Source: Ligula intestinalis
Taxonomy: Eukaryota; Platyhelminthes; Cestoda; Diphyllobothriidea; Diphyllobothriidae
Length of the DNA stretch: 64,000 bases
Direction: 5' to 3'
Assembly (NCBI GenBank): GCA_036362985.1
Contig: JAYGXS010000003.1
Span: 42,849,135-42,913,134, forward strand
A program made the translations under genes and the position numbers. This document shows, one piece after another, positions 1 to 10,690 of this stretch. The notes beneath the pieces were generated by a model that saw nothing but the letters and a program-made list of their open reading frames with translations, searched no databases and was not told where the DNA came from. Within the stretch, counting starts at the first letter, position 1, and every line of letters begins with the position of its first letter.

Positions 1-3000
1 CATTTAGGCTTCAGAACTTAAAAAAGTTCACGTGGTGGTCAGAAGTCCCCAACGGCTGACCACCTGCCAGGCCGATTCCGGCCAAGTCATAATTGCAGTA
101 AGAAGGGTATGACAGCGTCTGGGGGTAAGTTGATGCAGAACAATTTTTGGCTTATTAGCATTCATCAGCCAAGCATAACCCTTAGCACCAGCTGGTCAGC
201 CATCACAAACAAACGCACTTACAGAGGCGCAGTTGGTCCACCACTGGTCTCGACCAGATGGGTCATAAGCACTTCATCGAACCGCAGTTCAACAGTGCGT
301 TGGCACCTGCCATTTACTGTCACTGCAGAACATGTATATATTCAGTCAGAAATGCGCGAATAACGAGCGTATGAGCTTTTGAACTAAATAAAGTTCATGT
401 GGTGGTCAGAAGTCCTAAAAGGATGACCGCCTTCCGGGCCGATTCCGACCAAGTCATAATTGCAGTTAAGGGGGTATGACAGCGTCTGGGGGTAACAAGA
501 TACAGAACTGTAACGGGCTTATTAGCCTTCATCAGCCAAGCATAACCCTAAGCACCAGCTGCTCAGCCATCACAAACAAACGCACTTACAGACGGTGCAG
601 TTTGTCCACCACTGGGGTCTACCAGATTGTTCGTCAGCATTTCATAGATACGCAGTTCATCAGCTCCTCGCCACCTGCCATTTGCTGTCACTGCAGGCAG
701 GTATATATTCACTCAGAAATGTGCGAACACCGATCATATAGGCTTTCGAATGAAACAAATTTTCATGTGGTGGTCAGAGGTCCCCAACGGATGACCGCCT
801 GCCAGGGCGATTCTGGCCAAGTCGTAATTGCAGTAAAGGGGATATGACAGAGTGCGGGGGTTGCTTGACATAGAAGTGTTTCTGGCTTATTTGCCTTCAG
901 CAGCCATGCATAACCCTGAGCACCTGCTGTACGGAGAACAAAAACAAACGCACTTATAAACGGCGAAGTTGGTCCACCATTGGGGTCTACCAGATGGGTC
1001 ATAAGCACTTCATCGAACCGCAGTTCAACAGTGCGTTGGCAACTGCCATTTGCTGTCACTGCAGATCAGGTATATATTCAGTCAGAAATGCGCAAATACC
1101 AAGCGTTTGAGCTTTCAAACGAAACAAAAATTCATGTGTTGGTCAGAAATCCTAAAAGGGTGACCGCCTTCCGGGCCGATTTCGACCAAGTCATAATTGC
1201 AGTTAAGGGGGTATGACGGCGTCTGGGGGTAACAAGATACAGAAATGTAACGGGCTTATTAGCCTTCATCAGCCAAGCATAACCCTAAGCACCAGCTGCT
1301 CAGCCATCACAAACAAACGCACTTACAGACGGCGAAGCTGGTCCACCACTGGGGTCTACCAAGTGGGTCGTCAGCACTTTATCAAACCGCAGTTCATTAG
1401 CGCCTCACTACATGCCATTTGCTTTCACTGCAGATCAGGATTATATTCTCTCAGAAATTTGCGAACACCGATCATATGGGCTTATGAACTAAAAAAAGTT
1501 CATGTGGTTGTCAGAAGTCCACAATGGGTAACCACTTGCTAGGCCGATTCCGGCAACGTCATGATTGCAGATAAGGGGTTATGACAGCGTCTCGGGTATC
1601 TTGATGCAGAACTCTCTTGGGCTTATTAGCTTTCATCAGCCAAGCATAACCCTGAGCACCAGCCGGTCGGCCAACACAAACAAACGCACTTAAAGACGGT
1701 GCAGTTGTTCCACCACTGTGGTCTAGCAGATGGGTCGTCAGCACTTCATCAAACCGCAGTTCATCAGCTCCTCGCCACCTGCCATTTGCTGTCACTGCTG
1801 AGCAGGTATATATTCACTCAGAAATGTGCGAACACCGATCATATAGGCTTTCGAAAGAAACAAAATTTCATGTGGTGGTCAGAGGTCATCAACGGGTGAC
1901 CGCCTGCCAGGCCGATTCCGGCCAAGTCATAATTGCAGTTAAGGGGGTATGACAGCGTCTGGGGGTAACTAGATACAGAACTGTAACGGGCTTATTAGCC
2001 TTCATCAGCCAAGCAAAACCTTGAGCATCAGCTGGTCAGTCAACACAAACAAGTGCATTTGCAGAAGGCATAGTTGGTCCACCACTGGGGTCTTCCACAT
2101 GAGTCATAAGCACTTAATCAAAACGCATATCATCAGCGCCTTGCCAGCTGCCATTTGGTGTCACTGCAGATCAGGTATATATTCAGTCAGAAATGCGCGA
2201 ATACCAAGGGTATCAGCTTCCGAACTAAAAAAATTCAAGTGGTTGTCAGAAGTCCCCAATGGGTAACCGCCTGCCAGGCCGATTCCGGCAACGTCATAAT
2301 TGCAGTAAAGGGGTTACGACAGCGTCTTGGGGTAACTTGATACAAAACTGTCATGGGCTTATTAGCCTTCATCAGCCAAGCATAACCCTGAGCACCAGCT
2401 GGTTAGCCATCACAAACAAACGCACTTACAGACGGCGAAGCTGGTCCACCACTGGGGTCTACCAAGTGGGTCGTCAGCACTTTATCAAACCGCAGTTCAT
2501 TAGCGCCTCACCACCTGCCATTTGCTGTCACTGCAGATCAGGTATATATTTCCTCAGAAATGCGCGAAGACCGATCGTATGGGCTTCCGAACTAAAAAAA
2601 GTTCATGTGGTGGTCAGAGGTCCCCAACGAGTGATTGCCTGCCAGGCCGATTCCGGCAAGGTCATAATTGCAGGAAGGAGGGTATGAGAGCGCCTGGTGG
2701 TGGCTTGATGCATAACTGTTTTGTTCTTATTGGTCTTTATCAGTCAAGCATAACCCTGAGCACCAGCTGTTCAGACAACACAAACAAACGCACTTATATA
2801 TGGTGCACTTGGTCCACCTCTGGGGTTTACCAGATTGGTCATAAGCACTTTATCAAACCGCATTTCATCAGCGCCTCGCCATCTGCCATTAGCTGTCGCT
2901 GCAGAGCAGGCATATATTCAGTCAGAAATGTGCGAACACCGATCGTATGGGCTTTCGAACGAAACACCGTTCATGTGGTTGTCAGAGGTCCCCAACGGGT

Positions 3001-3250
3001 GACCGCCTGCCAGGCCGATTCCGACCAAGTCATAATATCAGTAAGGGGGGTATGACAGCGTCTGGGCGTTATTTGATATAGAACTTTTACGGGCTTATTA
3101 GCATTCATCAGCCAAGCATAACCCTGAGCACCAACTGGTCAGCCAACACAAACAACGCACTTACATACGGTGGAGTTGGTCCACCACTGGGGTCTTCCAG
3201 ATGGGTCCTAATCACTTCATCAAAACCCATGTAATCACTGCCTTCTTTGC
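1..3250 (+). repeat. 368-bp tandem satellite array, about nine units
   Basis: A block beginning ATGACAGCGTCTGGGGGT recurs at 109, 476, 844, 1213, 1581, 1949, 2316, 2684 and 3052, so the period is 367-369 bp. The first unit is cut by the window edge and the last is cut at about nucleotide 200 by the PLE that follows. Units differ by substitutions and single-base indels, so this is an aged array and not a recent amplification. Each unit contains landmarks such as CATCAGCCAAGCATAACCCT and GTATATATTCAGTCAGAAAT. Open frames of 60-177 codons occur on both strands but do not share a conserved start and stop, so I do not call genes here. Confidence 0.93.
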
Positions 3251-3260
3251 CTTCCGATAG

Positions 3261-4835
3261 ACCGTAGTCCTGCAGAGGCTAGAACGACTAGTCTTCCGGA
3301 CTTACTGTCCGAAATTCTGGACCAGATACGTCGACGACACCTTTGTCGTAATCAAAAGGAACGACGTTCAGAGCTTTAAGACCTTACTGAATTCTATATT
3401 CCCTGACATCCAATTTACGATGGAAGAGGAAGATAACGACCGGTTGCCTTTCCTGGATGTGCATGTCAAGAGGACTTCCGAGTTGAGGATAAAATCTACG
3501 GTCTATCGGAAGGCAACGAACACCAAACGCATCCTGCAATTCCAAAGTAACCACCCAATTGGTCACAAACGCAGTTGCGTTAGATCTCTATTCCAACGCG
3601 TTCAAACGCACTGCTGCGATGAGGACGGGAAAAAGGTGGAGGCGAAATACCTCGATTCCCTCTTCATATCTAACGGTTATCCGCGATCCTTCATATGTGA
3701 ATGCCGACGAAGGCCCATCCGAAGCCGACCAGACGACGAAAAACCAAAGTTCTGGCTAGCGATCCCCTACGTGAAAAATGTGTCGGAGGCGACAGCTCGA
3801 CTCCTGAACCCTTTCGGAATTTGGGTTGCCCACAAACCCGATTCAACCATACGGCAGCAGATAATGAGACCTAAGGACCCGCCTCCGGCAACGGAACAAT
3901 CTGCAGTGGCCTACAGCAAACCATGCCAAAATTGCGGTGCAAGGTATGTTGGTGAAACGGGTAAACGCCTCTGCACAAGACTGCATGAACACCAACTTGC
4001 AGTCGATCGCGAGGATAAACTGTCACTGGTATACGGCCACATGGACCGGGAGGAGCATAAGTTCGCTTTCGAAAACGCCACAGTTATCGGCCGATCAAAC
4101 GACAAAATGACCAGATTGGTGCTTGAAAGTTGGGCATGCGTGGGCACAATCAACAGAAATATTGATTTAAATCCAGCCTATCAGGCCCTCCGGACAAGAC
4201 TCCAATAGGCCCCGACGAGGCCGCCGCCGGCGCTAGCGAACGACTTGCAACTTCGTCAACAGTGGCCACCGACGCGGCAGAGGAGGAGAACTAATCACGA
4301 CTCCAACGACCGACATGAGTCATCAGTCCACCGACGAGCCCAAACATGTGAGCCGGGTCCGCGCTTTGAATGCCAACCGGTCAAGCCACCCGAGTATGGA
4401 AGGAGAGCCGATAATAGCCGGCCAAGTGCACACAATACGGACACAGACCTGATGACGACAACAACAAACGTACAGGCGACGGGGGATGTAGGAGGACGGG
4501 CAGAGAGGGCCCTTCGCCGCGCACACGACCGGGAGGACTCACCTACCCACCGATGGACACCGGGCCTGGAACAAGGGCTGATCCGCGCATCAGGCTCAGA
4601 GGGAAGGTCGGGCGGTGGTCACACTACCGGGCCGGTTAACGTAGACGCGTTAACGACACACGGACAGGCAACGGATGACACACACGGGCGCCAGCCACCC
4701 ACAATGGAGGTGCCGCAGCCAATCAACGGACAGCACGAAGTTCAGCGCTCGTGCGTCAGCCATCGCTACAACACCAGATGGTCTGCGCGGCATTCCAACT
4801 CTCGGCAAGCAGGAACACACAACCCACCACTATGA
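3261..4835 (+). pseudogene. PLE-1 reverse transcriptase/GIY-YIG ORF (partial, one in-frame stop)
   Basis: This is the 3' part of a Penelope-type polymerase, which copies the element RNA at a nick made by its own endonuclease. The palm motif YVDD is encoded at 3327-3338, followed by the PLE thumb (YRKATNTKRIL, NHPIGHKRSCVR). The GIY-YIG domain follows: AYSKPCQNCGARYVGETGKR, then the expected Arg in CTRLHEH and Glu in VLESW. Frame 3 is open from 3261 to a TAG at 4206-4208, then open again in the same frame to 4835. The second segment is a Pro/Arg/Thr-rich tail ending in HRYNTRWSARHSNSR. A similar ending (HRYNLRQMARRTNSR) closes the second copy, so the tail is probably a real part of the protein. 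The 5' half of the RT is absent. Function is known from the family; activity here is unlikely. Confidence 0.85.
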
Positions 4836-4865
4836 TGATGGAAAATAGTGTATTTCCGAAACGTC
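4832..4865 (+). ncRNA. hammerhead-ribozyme-like motif of PLE-1
   Basis: ATGATGA is followed by a hairpin (GGAAAATA / TATTTCC with one bulged A) and then GAAACGTC. This resembles the minimal type I hammerheads described in PLE terminal repeats, in which ACGT forms a two-base stem III and the following C is the cleavage position. The first core base is A where C is required, and one extra U separates the core from stem II, so cleavage is doubtful. Confidence 0.45.
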
Positions 4866-4971
4866 AGCACAATTACAGTGTGGTCCACGACAGCGCCTTG
4901 TTTTCTTCTTCGCCTTCTTTGGGGGATGATGATCAGGATAATTTATCTGGACCTCATATCTTCACCTTTGT

Positions 4972-5361
4972 TGTCATACCCCACTTACTGCTATTATGAC
5001 TTGGCCGGAATCGGCCTGGCAGGCGGTCATCCGTTGGGGACCTCTGACCACCACATGAACTTTGTTTAGTTCGGAAGCCTATTCGATCGGTGTTCGCACA
5101 TTCCTGAGTGAATATATACCCGATCAGCAGTGACATCAAATGGCAGCTGGTTAGGCGCTGATGAACTGCGGTTCGATGAAGTGCTTATGACCCATCTGAT
5201 AGACACCAGTGGTGGACCAACTGCGCCGTCTGTAAGTGCGTTTGTTTGTGTTGTCCGACCAGCTGGTGTTCAGGGTTATGCTTGGCTGATGAAGGCTAAT
5301 AAGCCCGAAACAGTTCTGTATCAGGTTACCCCCAGAAGCAGTCATACCCCCCTTACTGCTT
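4972..5361 (-). repeat. inverted single unit of the 368-bp satellite
   Basis: The reverse complement of the satellite start block lies at 4977 and again at 5345, exactly 368 bp apart. The unit is in the opposite orientation to the array at 1-3250. It directly follows the 3' end of PLE-1. Confidence 0.9.
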
Positions 5362-5379
5362 TATATATATATATATATG
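5362..5379. repeat. (TA)n microsatellite
   Basis: A run of about nine TA dinucleotides separates the inverted satellite unit from a PLE tail relic. Confidence 0.9.
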
Positions 5380-5430
5380 AGAAGACAAGGCGATCACAGG
5401 AACCAAGTATTTAATGTCCTGACGTTACGG
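5380..5430 (-). mobile_element. PLE 3'-end relic
   Basis: On the minus strand, GTAACGTCAGG is followed by sequence ending GTGATCGCCTTGTCTTCTCA. This lines up with the tail after the hammerhead-like motif at 50630-50681 (AACGTCAGG, GCGATCGAG, TTCTTCTCA). The upstream core and stem II are lost. A second degraded copy of this tail lies at 12838-12890. Confidence 0.45.
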
Positions 5431-5497
5431 AATCAGACAAGCTTCCATTGTCAAAGGTGGTAAATGCACGAACGTTCACAGTATTTATAGGTAAAAT

Positions 5498-5704
5498 TCA
5501 GCTAGGCATGGGGATGCCTGTTGTCATGCGGCTGCGGGCTCTAAGTTGAGCCATCTTATTTAAAACAGATCTTGCATTAAGCAGGATGATATCTAGTGAA
5601 GCTTGAGTAATCGAACTAGGGTTATCTTTATTTAGTAATAAAAATTTGGAGGTGGGTAATTTGGTTGGAAGTTTGGAGAATAGCCATCGACTAGAGCAGG
5701 ACAA
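5498..5704 (-). pseudogene. LINE A ORF2, N-terminal stub of AP endonuclease
   Basis: Sixty-eight codons open with a leader and then IILLNARSVLNKMAQLRA, matching the first conserved block (substrate-binding Asn) of LINE AP endonucleases. The reading stops at 5498, where similarity ends, so the catalytic residues and the whole RT are absent. It overlaps the end of ORF1 by about 14 bases. Confidence 0.6.
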
Positions 5705-6936
5705 TTAACATAAGAAAGCTGAGGGGATAGCTGAAAGCTGCAGGTAGACACCTCTGTGAGATCGATGGGCCATAGGGATACGTGCCGTGGTGAGTTTGCT
5801 GATAGTTACCGGGAAATTGGGAAAACCAAGACGGGAAAGACGGGAAAGAGAGGCTGGAGGGCGAGGTAAGGTAACTATGAGGATTAAGCGGTGGAAAGCC
5901 TGGCCCAGTATGATACTTGTGATAAGAAGGGTAACTTATATGTTTGTTAGCTTCCTGTTGTAAAGGCTTAGTTAGTGTTTGGGAAGGCTGCATGCTCGCG
6001 GTTGAGTTCCGGATCCCACCCTTTCGACGACCTGAATTGGGTGCTTTAATAGAATGTTTGGGAGGACTCTGATCGAGTATCGAAGCTGTTGGTCTACCTG
6101 ACGTAAAAGGCTTTTCGAAATTTCTAGGAGGGCTACCAGAATTACTAGCTATGGCAACTGGGGAAGCATTAAAGTTGGAAGTAGACGGGGATGTCTGGTG
6201 ACTTGAGGGGGATGAGACAGTTGCTGTACTGGGGAGCAGTAATCTAGGTTTGGCAGGAATAAAAGTACATGGCTCGCTAGGCTTCCTAGGGCTACGACCA
6301 AGAACTTGAGCCGGTTGCGGTTAAATTACTATTTTATTCGAAGAACTTGACGCTATTCTTCGCTCCATTGGAGTGAGATCATGACAGAGGAAATACATTG
6401 CATTTCTCAGATATTTGGAAACAAGCTCTTGCTGTTTAAAAATGGCGTCTATTTCAATGGGTGAAAATAGCTTGACTAAAATGGGTGGGTTTTTACTGCG
6501 AGATGACAGTCTTATAGCCTCTGCTATTTTATAGTTAAATCCACAGGAGCAGAGGAAATGCATTGCAACGTCCATTGGCCTAATTGATTTCGGAACGTTT
6601 TTCAGAATAAAATTGTACGACCTTTTTAGTCTATCCTGTGACTCACTTGCGACCAAATTAACGAGACTATCTAAACGTTTGCATTCCTGAGAGGAAACTG
6701 CAGCTATATTCCCATCAAATAGGGTGCCAAGGATTGAGAGAACTGACCCAAATTTCAACATAAACTCACTGCAATTTTTCATTGCAGACAAATCTATTTG
6801 CTTGGCAGTCAGATCAGGATGAATACTGATGTCAGGCTGAAGACTGATATCAGTAATAATGTTTGCCTTTCGCAGACACCGCTTGGGTCTGGAATTCTGT
6901 GGCTTCCTACTGAATGAAAGTGTCGCCTTCATACTT
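5691..6936 (-). pseudogene. LINE A ORF1 protein (one in-frame stop)
   Basis: ORF1 proteins of CR1-type LINEs bind element RNA. I take the start at MKATLSFSRK because residues upstream look like leader sequence. The middle contains SYNFILKNVP, followed about 80 residues later by CHDLTPMERR, the usual flanks of the RRM-like fold. A TAA at 6318-6320 interrupts, but the same frame stays open to 5691 through a Ser/Pro/Thr-rich C-terminal half. The full reading is about 415 codons. ORF2 begins at 5704 and overlaps its last 14 bases. Confidence 0.6.
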
Positions 6937-7264
6937 TTCGAAGCAACAAGTAGACTAATCACGAAAACAGTTGGGAATTCAGAATAAACTAACTGTTCAA
7001 GCTTATATAAGTTGCTGAAAGCAAAACAGATGGTTAACGGAATGCTAGGTAAGCAAGCAGAGACCAAACCAACAAAAGGAATGGAAGCAGATTTTTCAAG
7101 CGTAAGAACTGGTACTTACGGATAATTTATATAAGAAAACGAAAGACTAATAGTCGTATCTTCTCTTAGATAAATCGATTTATATAAGACTGATGACTTA
7201 GCTGAAATTTCGAAAAGAGCGCTCGATCTCGAAAGGTAACGTGCTGCGTGAGAAGTAGGGATTG

Positions 7265-8775
7265 GGTTATATTCAGGAGCTGGTGGTCGAATGCCGGTTC
7301 AGGGCAGAGCTCCAGTTGATGGTAGGAACGTTGAAGTCCCCAACAATAAGGGTATTTGGTCGCATAGTGAGGGTTTTAAGTTCATCCAGCAATAGGGGAT
7401 CGGCCTCAGGATTTTTCCTCGGTGGTCGGTAGACAGTTAAGTTATCAAGGCTTTGGGAACCCGTTGCTCTTACAGTTAACCATACCGCTTCTTGGCAAGA
7501 CAGATTCGCCATTTTTCAGAAACATACAAACCGTTCTTCAAGAAGGTTGCTACGCCTCCGCCTCTTCGGTTATCTCTGTCTTTCCGGAATAGTTGAAAGC
7601 CGGGGATTCCAATCTCACGATTGTCAATCTGGTCCGACAACCATGTTTCTGTTATCGAAATAACATCGGGAAGGAGGTCGGATGCGTCGATCCTTAGTTA
7701 ATCCAGTTTTGAAAGTAAGCTTTGCGCATTGGTATACATAAATGTCAATTTTGAAGTCTTGCGTTGTCCATTTTTAGCCCCAACGCAGGCTACTGGAGTA
7801 GCTGCGCGGTCATGCAAATCGGTTTGGTCCATGAGGGGGCAGAATTTCTTTTGACTATCTGGTCCTTGAAGATCAAGAGATTCGGTTCTCCGTTGATTCT
7901 GCGTTCCCTCAATTCTAGAACTAGCATGCGGCGTTTCAGCTTGTCGGCAGGAGAGTAATCCGGCCAAAAACACATCCTTTCTAGATTACTTCAATCGAAA
8001 ACGCCTTGACAGTAGAAGTTTTGCTTTTGTGTCGCTGGTTAGGACGATATTTAGTGGTCGTGGTCTAGTCTGCTGAGTTGAGTTTGGGCGAATTCCAAGA
8101 CGAAATATCTTTTGATAAATGATCTCCTCAGATGGTTGTAACAGCTCGTTTAGGAGTTCGTGGAATAACCCTTTGTCAGCCTCGCTTCATTTGCTAGGTG
8201 TTTCGACAGAGGACTCGGGTAGTCCCTGTATTATGATGCATTTGCCCTTGTCAGGGCCGCTGCTATTGATTGGGGATTTTCGGTTATACTCCGACCAATC
8301 AGAATCCTCAAATGATTGATCGATTGCGGGCTTTAGGTTATCCTCCGACAACTCAGAATCCTCATATGGATCTCGCAAACTGGGAATGTCTGCTGGGGCA
8401 TCCGGACTAGTAACGCTCTGTGCACGGTCAATGGGGCCCTTATCCGGGGACCACTGAGAGGGATCCGACACTACCGGAGTGCAGGTCTCCTTAACTTTGG
8501 CTGTGACTACCTTTTGATCTGATATTTGCTTATTGGAAGAGCCCGACGTATTCTCTTTCGTAACAAGGCAACCTTCTTGTGTTGTAGCCGGCGACCTCTT
8601 GCTCTTAGTGTTTGGCTCTTTAGGAAGCGCGACTGGACTGTTTTTACGGATATCTTAGACAGCACATGTTTGTTTCCTGTGGATATGTTAGGCACACCAC
8701 CCTTCGTTCTATTACGGGTTGCTTTTTGTGTAGTTTCCTCCGGATTAAAAGACCTGTGGATAAGCTCTTTCAAAT
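7265..8775 (-). mobile_element. CR1-like LINE fragment B (ORF1 and ORF2 endonuclease)
   Basis: Minus-strand pieces in order are a basic ORF1 N-terminus (8773-8507), an acidic linker, an RRM-like domain starting KGKCIIIQGLPES (8260) and ending TRPRPLNIVLTSDTKAKLLL (near 8020), then ORF2 from 7975. ORF2 reads KLTFMYTNAQSLLSKLD, an ETWLSDQ-type block near 7640, GGGVATFLKNG near 7540, VYRPPRKNPEADPLLLDEL and IVGDFNVPTINW (7300). These are blocks of the AP endonuclease in the right order, broken by stops and frameshifts. The RT domain is missing. The RPRPL block is shared with ORF1 of the LINE at 37.1-42.1 kb. Confidence 0.7.
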
Positions 8776-9845
8776 TGCGCGCTTCAAATTGCGGTTTAAA
8801 TTTCTCGTCCTTCGTGGGAAATATTATTTTCGGGATTTCGGTTCACCTAGCCCTCTGGCGGACTTTCGTTGTTAGCTATTGGATTCACTTTCGCAATAAT
8901 TCCAGCCTCAGAAGGCAGGACAGGACATTAGTCAAAATGAGCATCATCTCCGTCACTGCCTTCTGTCAACAATCCTCCCGGATTCCAGCTCTGTACAAAC
9001 GGCTGAGTCGTTTCAATAACCTTGTTCATACAGTTGAACGTTTTATACATATTGCATAGAGCTTTAATATCGTTTATCGTCAGACTGATCTATTATGGGC
9101 GACAATAATAAACGTGTAGACCAGCTTGTAAAAGTTGTGGCGATAGAGGGGCTTGAACCCAAAACCTGTCGCTCGTCGGTATCAGTCGTTACCACCACAC
9201 CATCAGCGTCGACTGTTGACTATAATTTAATTTCAATTAAAACCCCTAGTCGTAATTTCGAGGGCAGAAGTCGCAAGATTGATGCGACGAAATCACCCCC
9301 CACTAAAAGGGCTAAAAGTCTCTCGAGTTCAGTAGACACAATTTACGAGCACCAAGTTGAGCGTCAAATCAACTCCTCCACGAATATACAGGATGACAGC
9401 AATCAAAATCGGTTATTAATAGTCAAAAAGCAATCCACTTTATTATTTGATTCATTAACGGTCTGTTGTGAAAAGATGGTGACATAAAAAATTGAAAATA
9501 TGTGCGATACAGCTTTGGAAGACGGGAAGGAATGTTCGCCAGTGCCTGCATTCGAAATCCCGACATCATCGCAACAAGAAAAGAAAGCCACGTCACCGCT
9601 CGGATTCGAACCCTACCGCTCGGATTCGAACCCTACGGAAGTCGAACGCCTACCACACTTCGCCATCACAGGATGCCCCGATAAATTCCAAATTTCCTTA
9701 CTAACTACGGAAACTCGATCTAGAAGTTCCTTGAAATCTCCTCCTGCCAAGCGAACTAAAAGTCGTAAAAGTTTAAGGGATGTAACTCATGAAGATGAAG
9801 CCTCCGTATCATATTTTACCCTTTTGAAAAAATTTACAAACCTTA
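8775..9845 (+). mobile_element. 5' end of a CR1-like LINE (fragment C)
   Basis: From GCGCGCTTCAAATTG near 8779 to about 9845 this matches, in the opposite orientation, the 5' end of the LINE at 42075-41030. It holds the 5' leader and the first part of ORF1: MGDNNKRVDQLVK at 9095 against MGDKNKLVDQLVK at 41756. The first ORF1 segment ends at 9487; a second (CDTALEDGKECSPVP) runs from 9500 to 9895. It meets LINE B head to head near 8775. A 20-bp block, CCGCTCGGATTCGAACCCTA, is tandemly duplicated at 9597-9636. Confidence 0.75.
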
Positions 9846-10109
9846 TGCCTATATACCTATCCGCTGTGTGGCTGCAAGCGGGACATGAGCATTAACATGA
9901 AGGCACAAAGGGACGAGGGAGTTCTGTAGCCGATCGGTGAGCACTTATCTGCCACTTTGTATGTTTCAGCTCGAACTCGGGAATATTAGAAAGGTCACTC
10001 TGTGGCGTTTCAATCTTCGTTCCCGAATAAATCCACATTGCACCTTACAGCAGGCTGAGCGTAGGGACGCTGAGTCGCGCATGAATGGACTGGACTGAAT
10101 GGACTGGGA
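9846..10109. other. no recognisable feature
   Basis: No coding frame or known repeat is recognised. A short GAATGGACTG direct repeat lies near 10083-10108. Confidence 0.5.
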
Positions 10110-10690
10110 GTCAGCCGATGACTGCTACTTCTGATGCCCTGGTTCTGTAAATCTGGTATGTGTCAAGGAGCCAGGTTGTGCCGGGGCGCGCGCAGATGGG
10201 TTTGTCGTCTGTGTCAGCCACTGTGCCCGTTCCACGACAGACAACTGACCAGCTTAGACAATAGTCTGATATTTGAGGTGGAAGGAGAGGGTGAAGTCGA
10301 CGGCTCAGTGCAATTTTCTTTCTATAAGCAATCTGACGCGCTTGAAGCTATCATGGTGCTTTAAAAGCCGGGGTAAAGAATGTTGCCGACTGACGGGAAA
10401 GTTGGATTGTGCAGTCAGTAAATTGTGTGTTGTAGTGTGCATAGTGGCTAATTGGTGGACAGAAAGTAAGGCTGTGATATATTTTTCTTAAAGTGGCCTT
10501 TATGACACTTTCACACAGCTAGGATCCGAATGAGGTGCGGCGGCACGCATAGGAGCGGCGTCGGCCGCACCAGCTCCCTGCGCATATTCCCGTCTCCGGT
10601 CTTATTGACTCTATCTTGGCACCGGGCATAGGTGGGTGAAGGAAAATAAACTGCGTTAGATGCTAAGTAAGTGTAATAAAACTTAAAACT
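10110..10690 (+). repeat. dispersed repeat family 1, copy 1
   Basis: Shares several blocks in the same order and orientation with 14575-15110: GTGAAGTCGAC near 10291, TTGCCGACTGACGGGAAAG near 10382 and CTCCGGTCTTATTGACT near 10595. Overall identity is low. No protein domain is recognised, and the element class is unknown. Confidence 0.6.

Larger units (their letters stand above)
3253..4970 (+). mobile_element. Penelope-like element copy 1 (PLE-1), 5'-truncated
   Basis: The element begins inside the reverse-transcriptase palm, directly where the last 368-bp satellite unit is broken. It continues through the RT thumb, a GIY-YIG endonuclease and a basic tail, and ends in a noncoding 3' segment with a hammerhead-like motif. 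The last 100 bases (a TGGTCCA block, then TATCTGGACC near 4946) align by eye with the end of the second copy near 29690, which supports 4970 as the right border. The 5' half of the element is missing, so it cannot be autonomous. Confidence 0.85.
5490..7125 (-). mobile_element. CR1-like LINE fragment A (5' end, ORF1 and start of ORF2)
   Basis: On the minus strand this carries a 5' leader, an ORF1 with an RRM-like region, and the first residues of ORF2 (LNARSVLNKMAQLRA, the N-terminal motif of AP-type endonucleases of non-LTR elements). It is cut off within the endonuclease at about 5490. The order, the overlap of the two ORFs and the motifs place it among CR1/Jockey-type LINEs. Confidence 0.7.

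Noticed and set aside
1..5361. CRISPR-like array
   Set aside because: The repeat unit is 368 bp without alternating spacers; it is a eukaryotic tandem satellite.
8526..9059. 177-codon plus-strand ORF as a gene
   Set aside because: Its first half is the antisense of LINE B ORF1 and its second half is the 5' leader of LINE fragment C, so it spans a junction of two elements.
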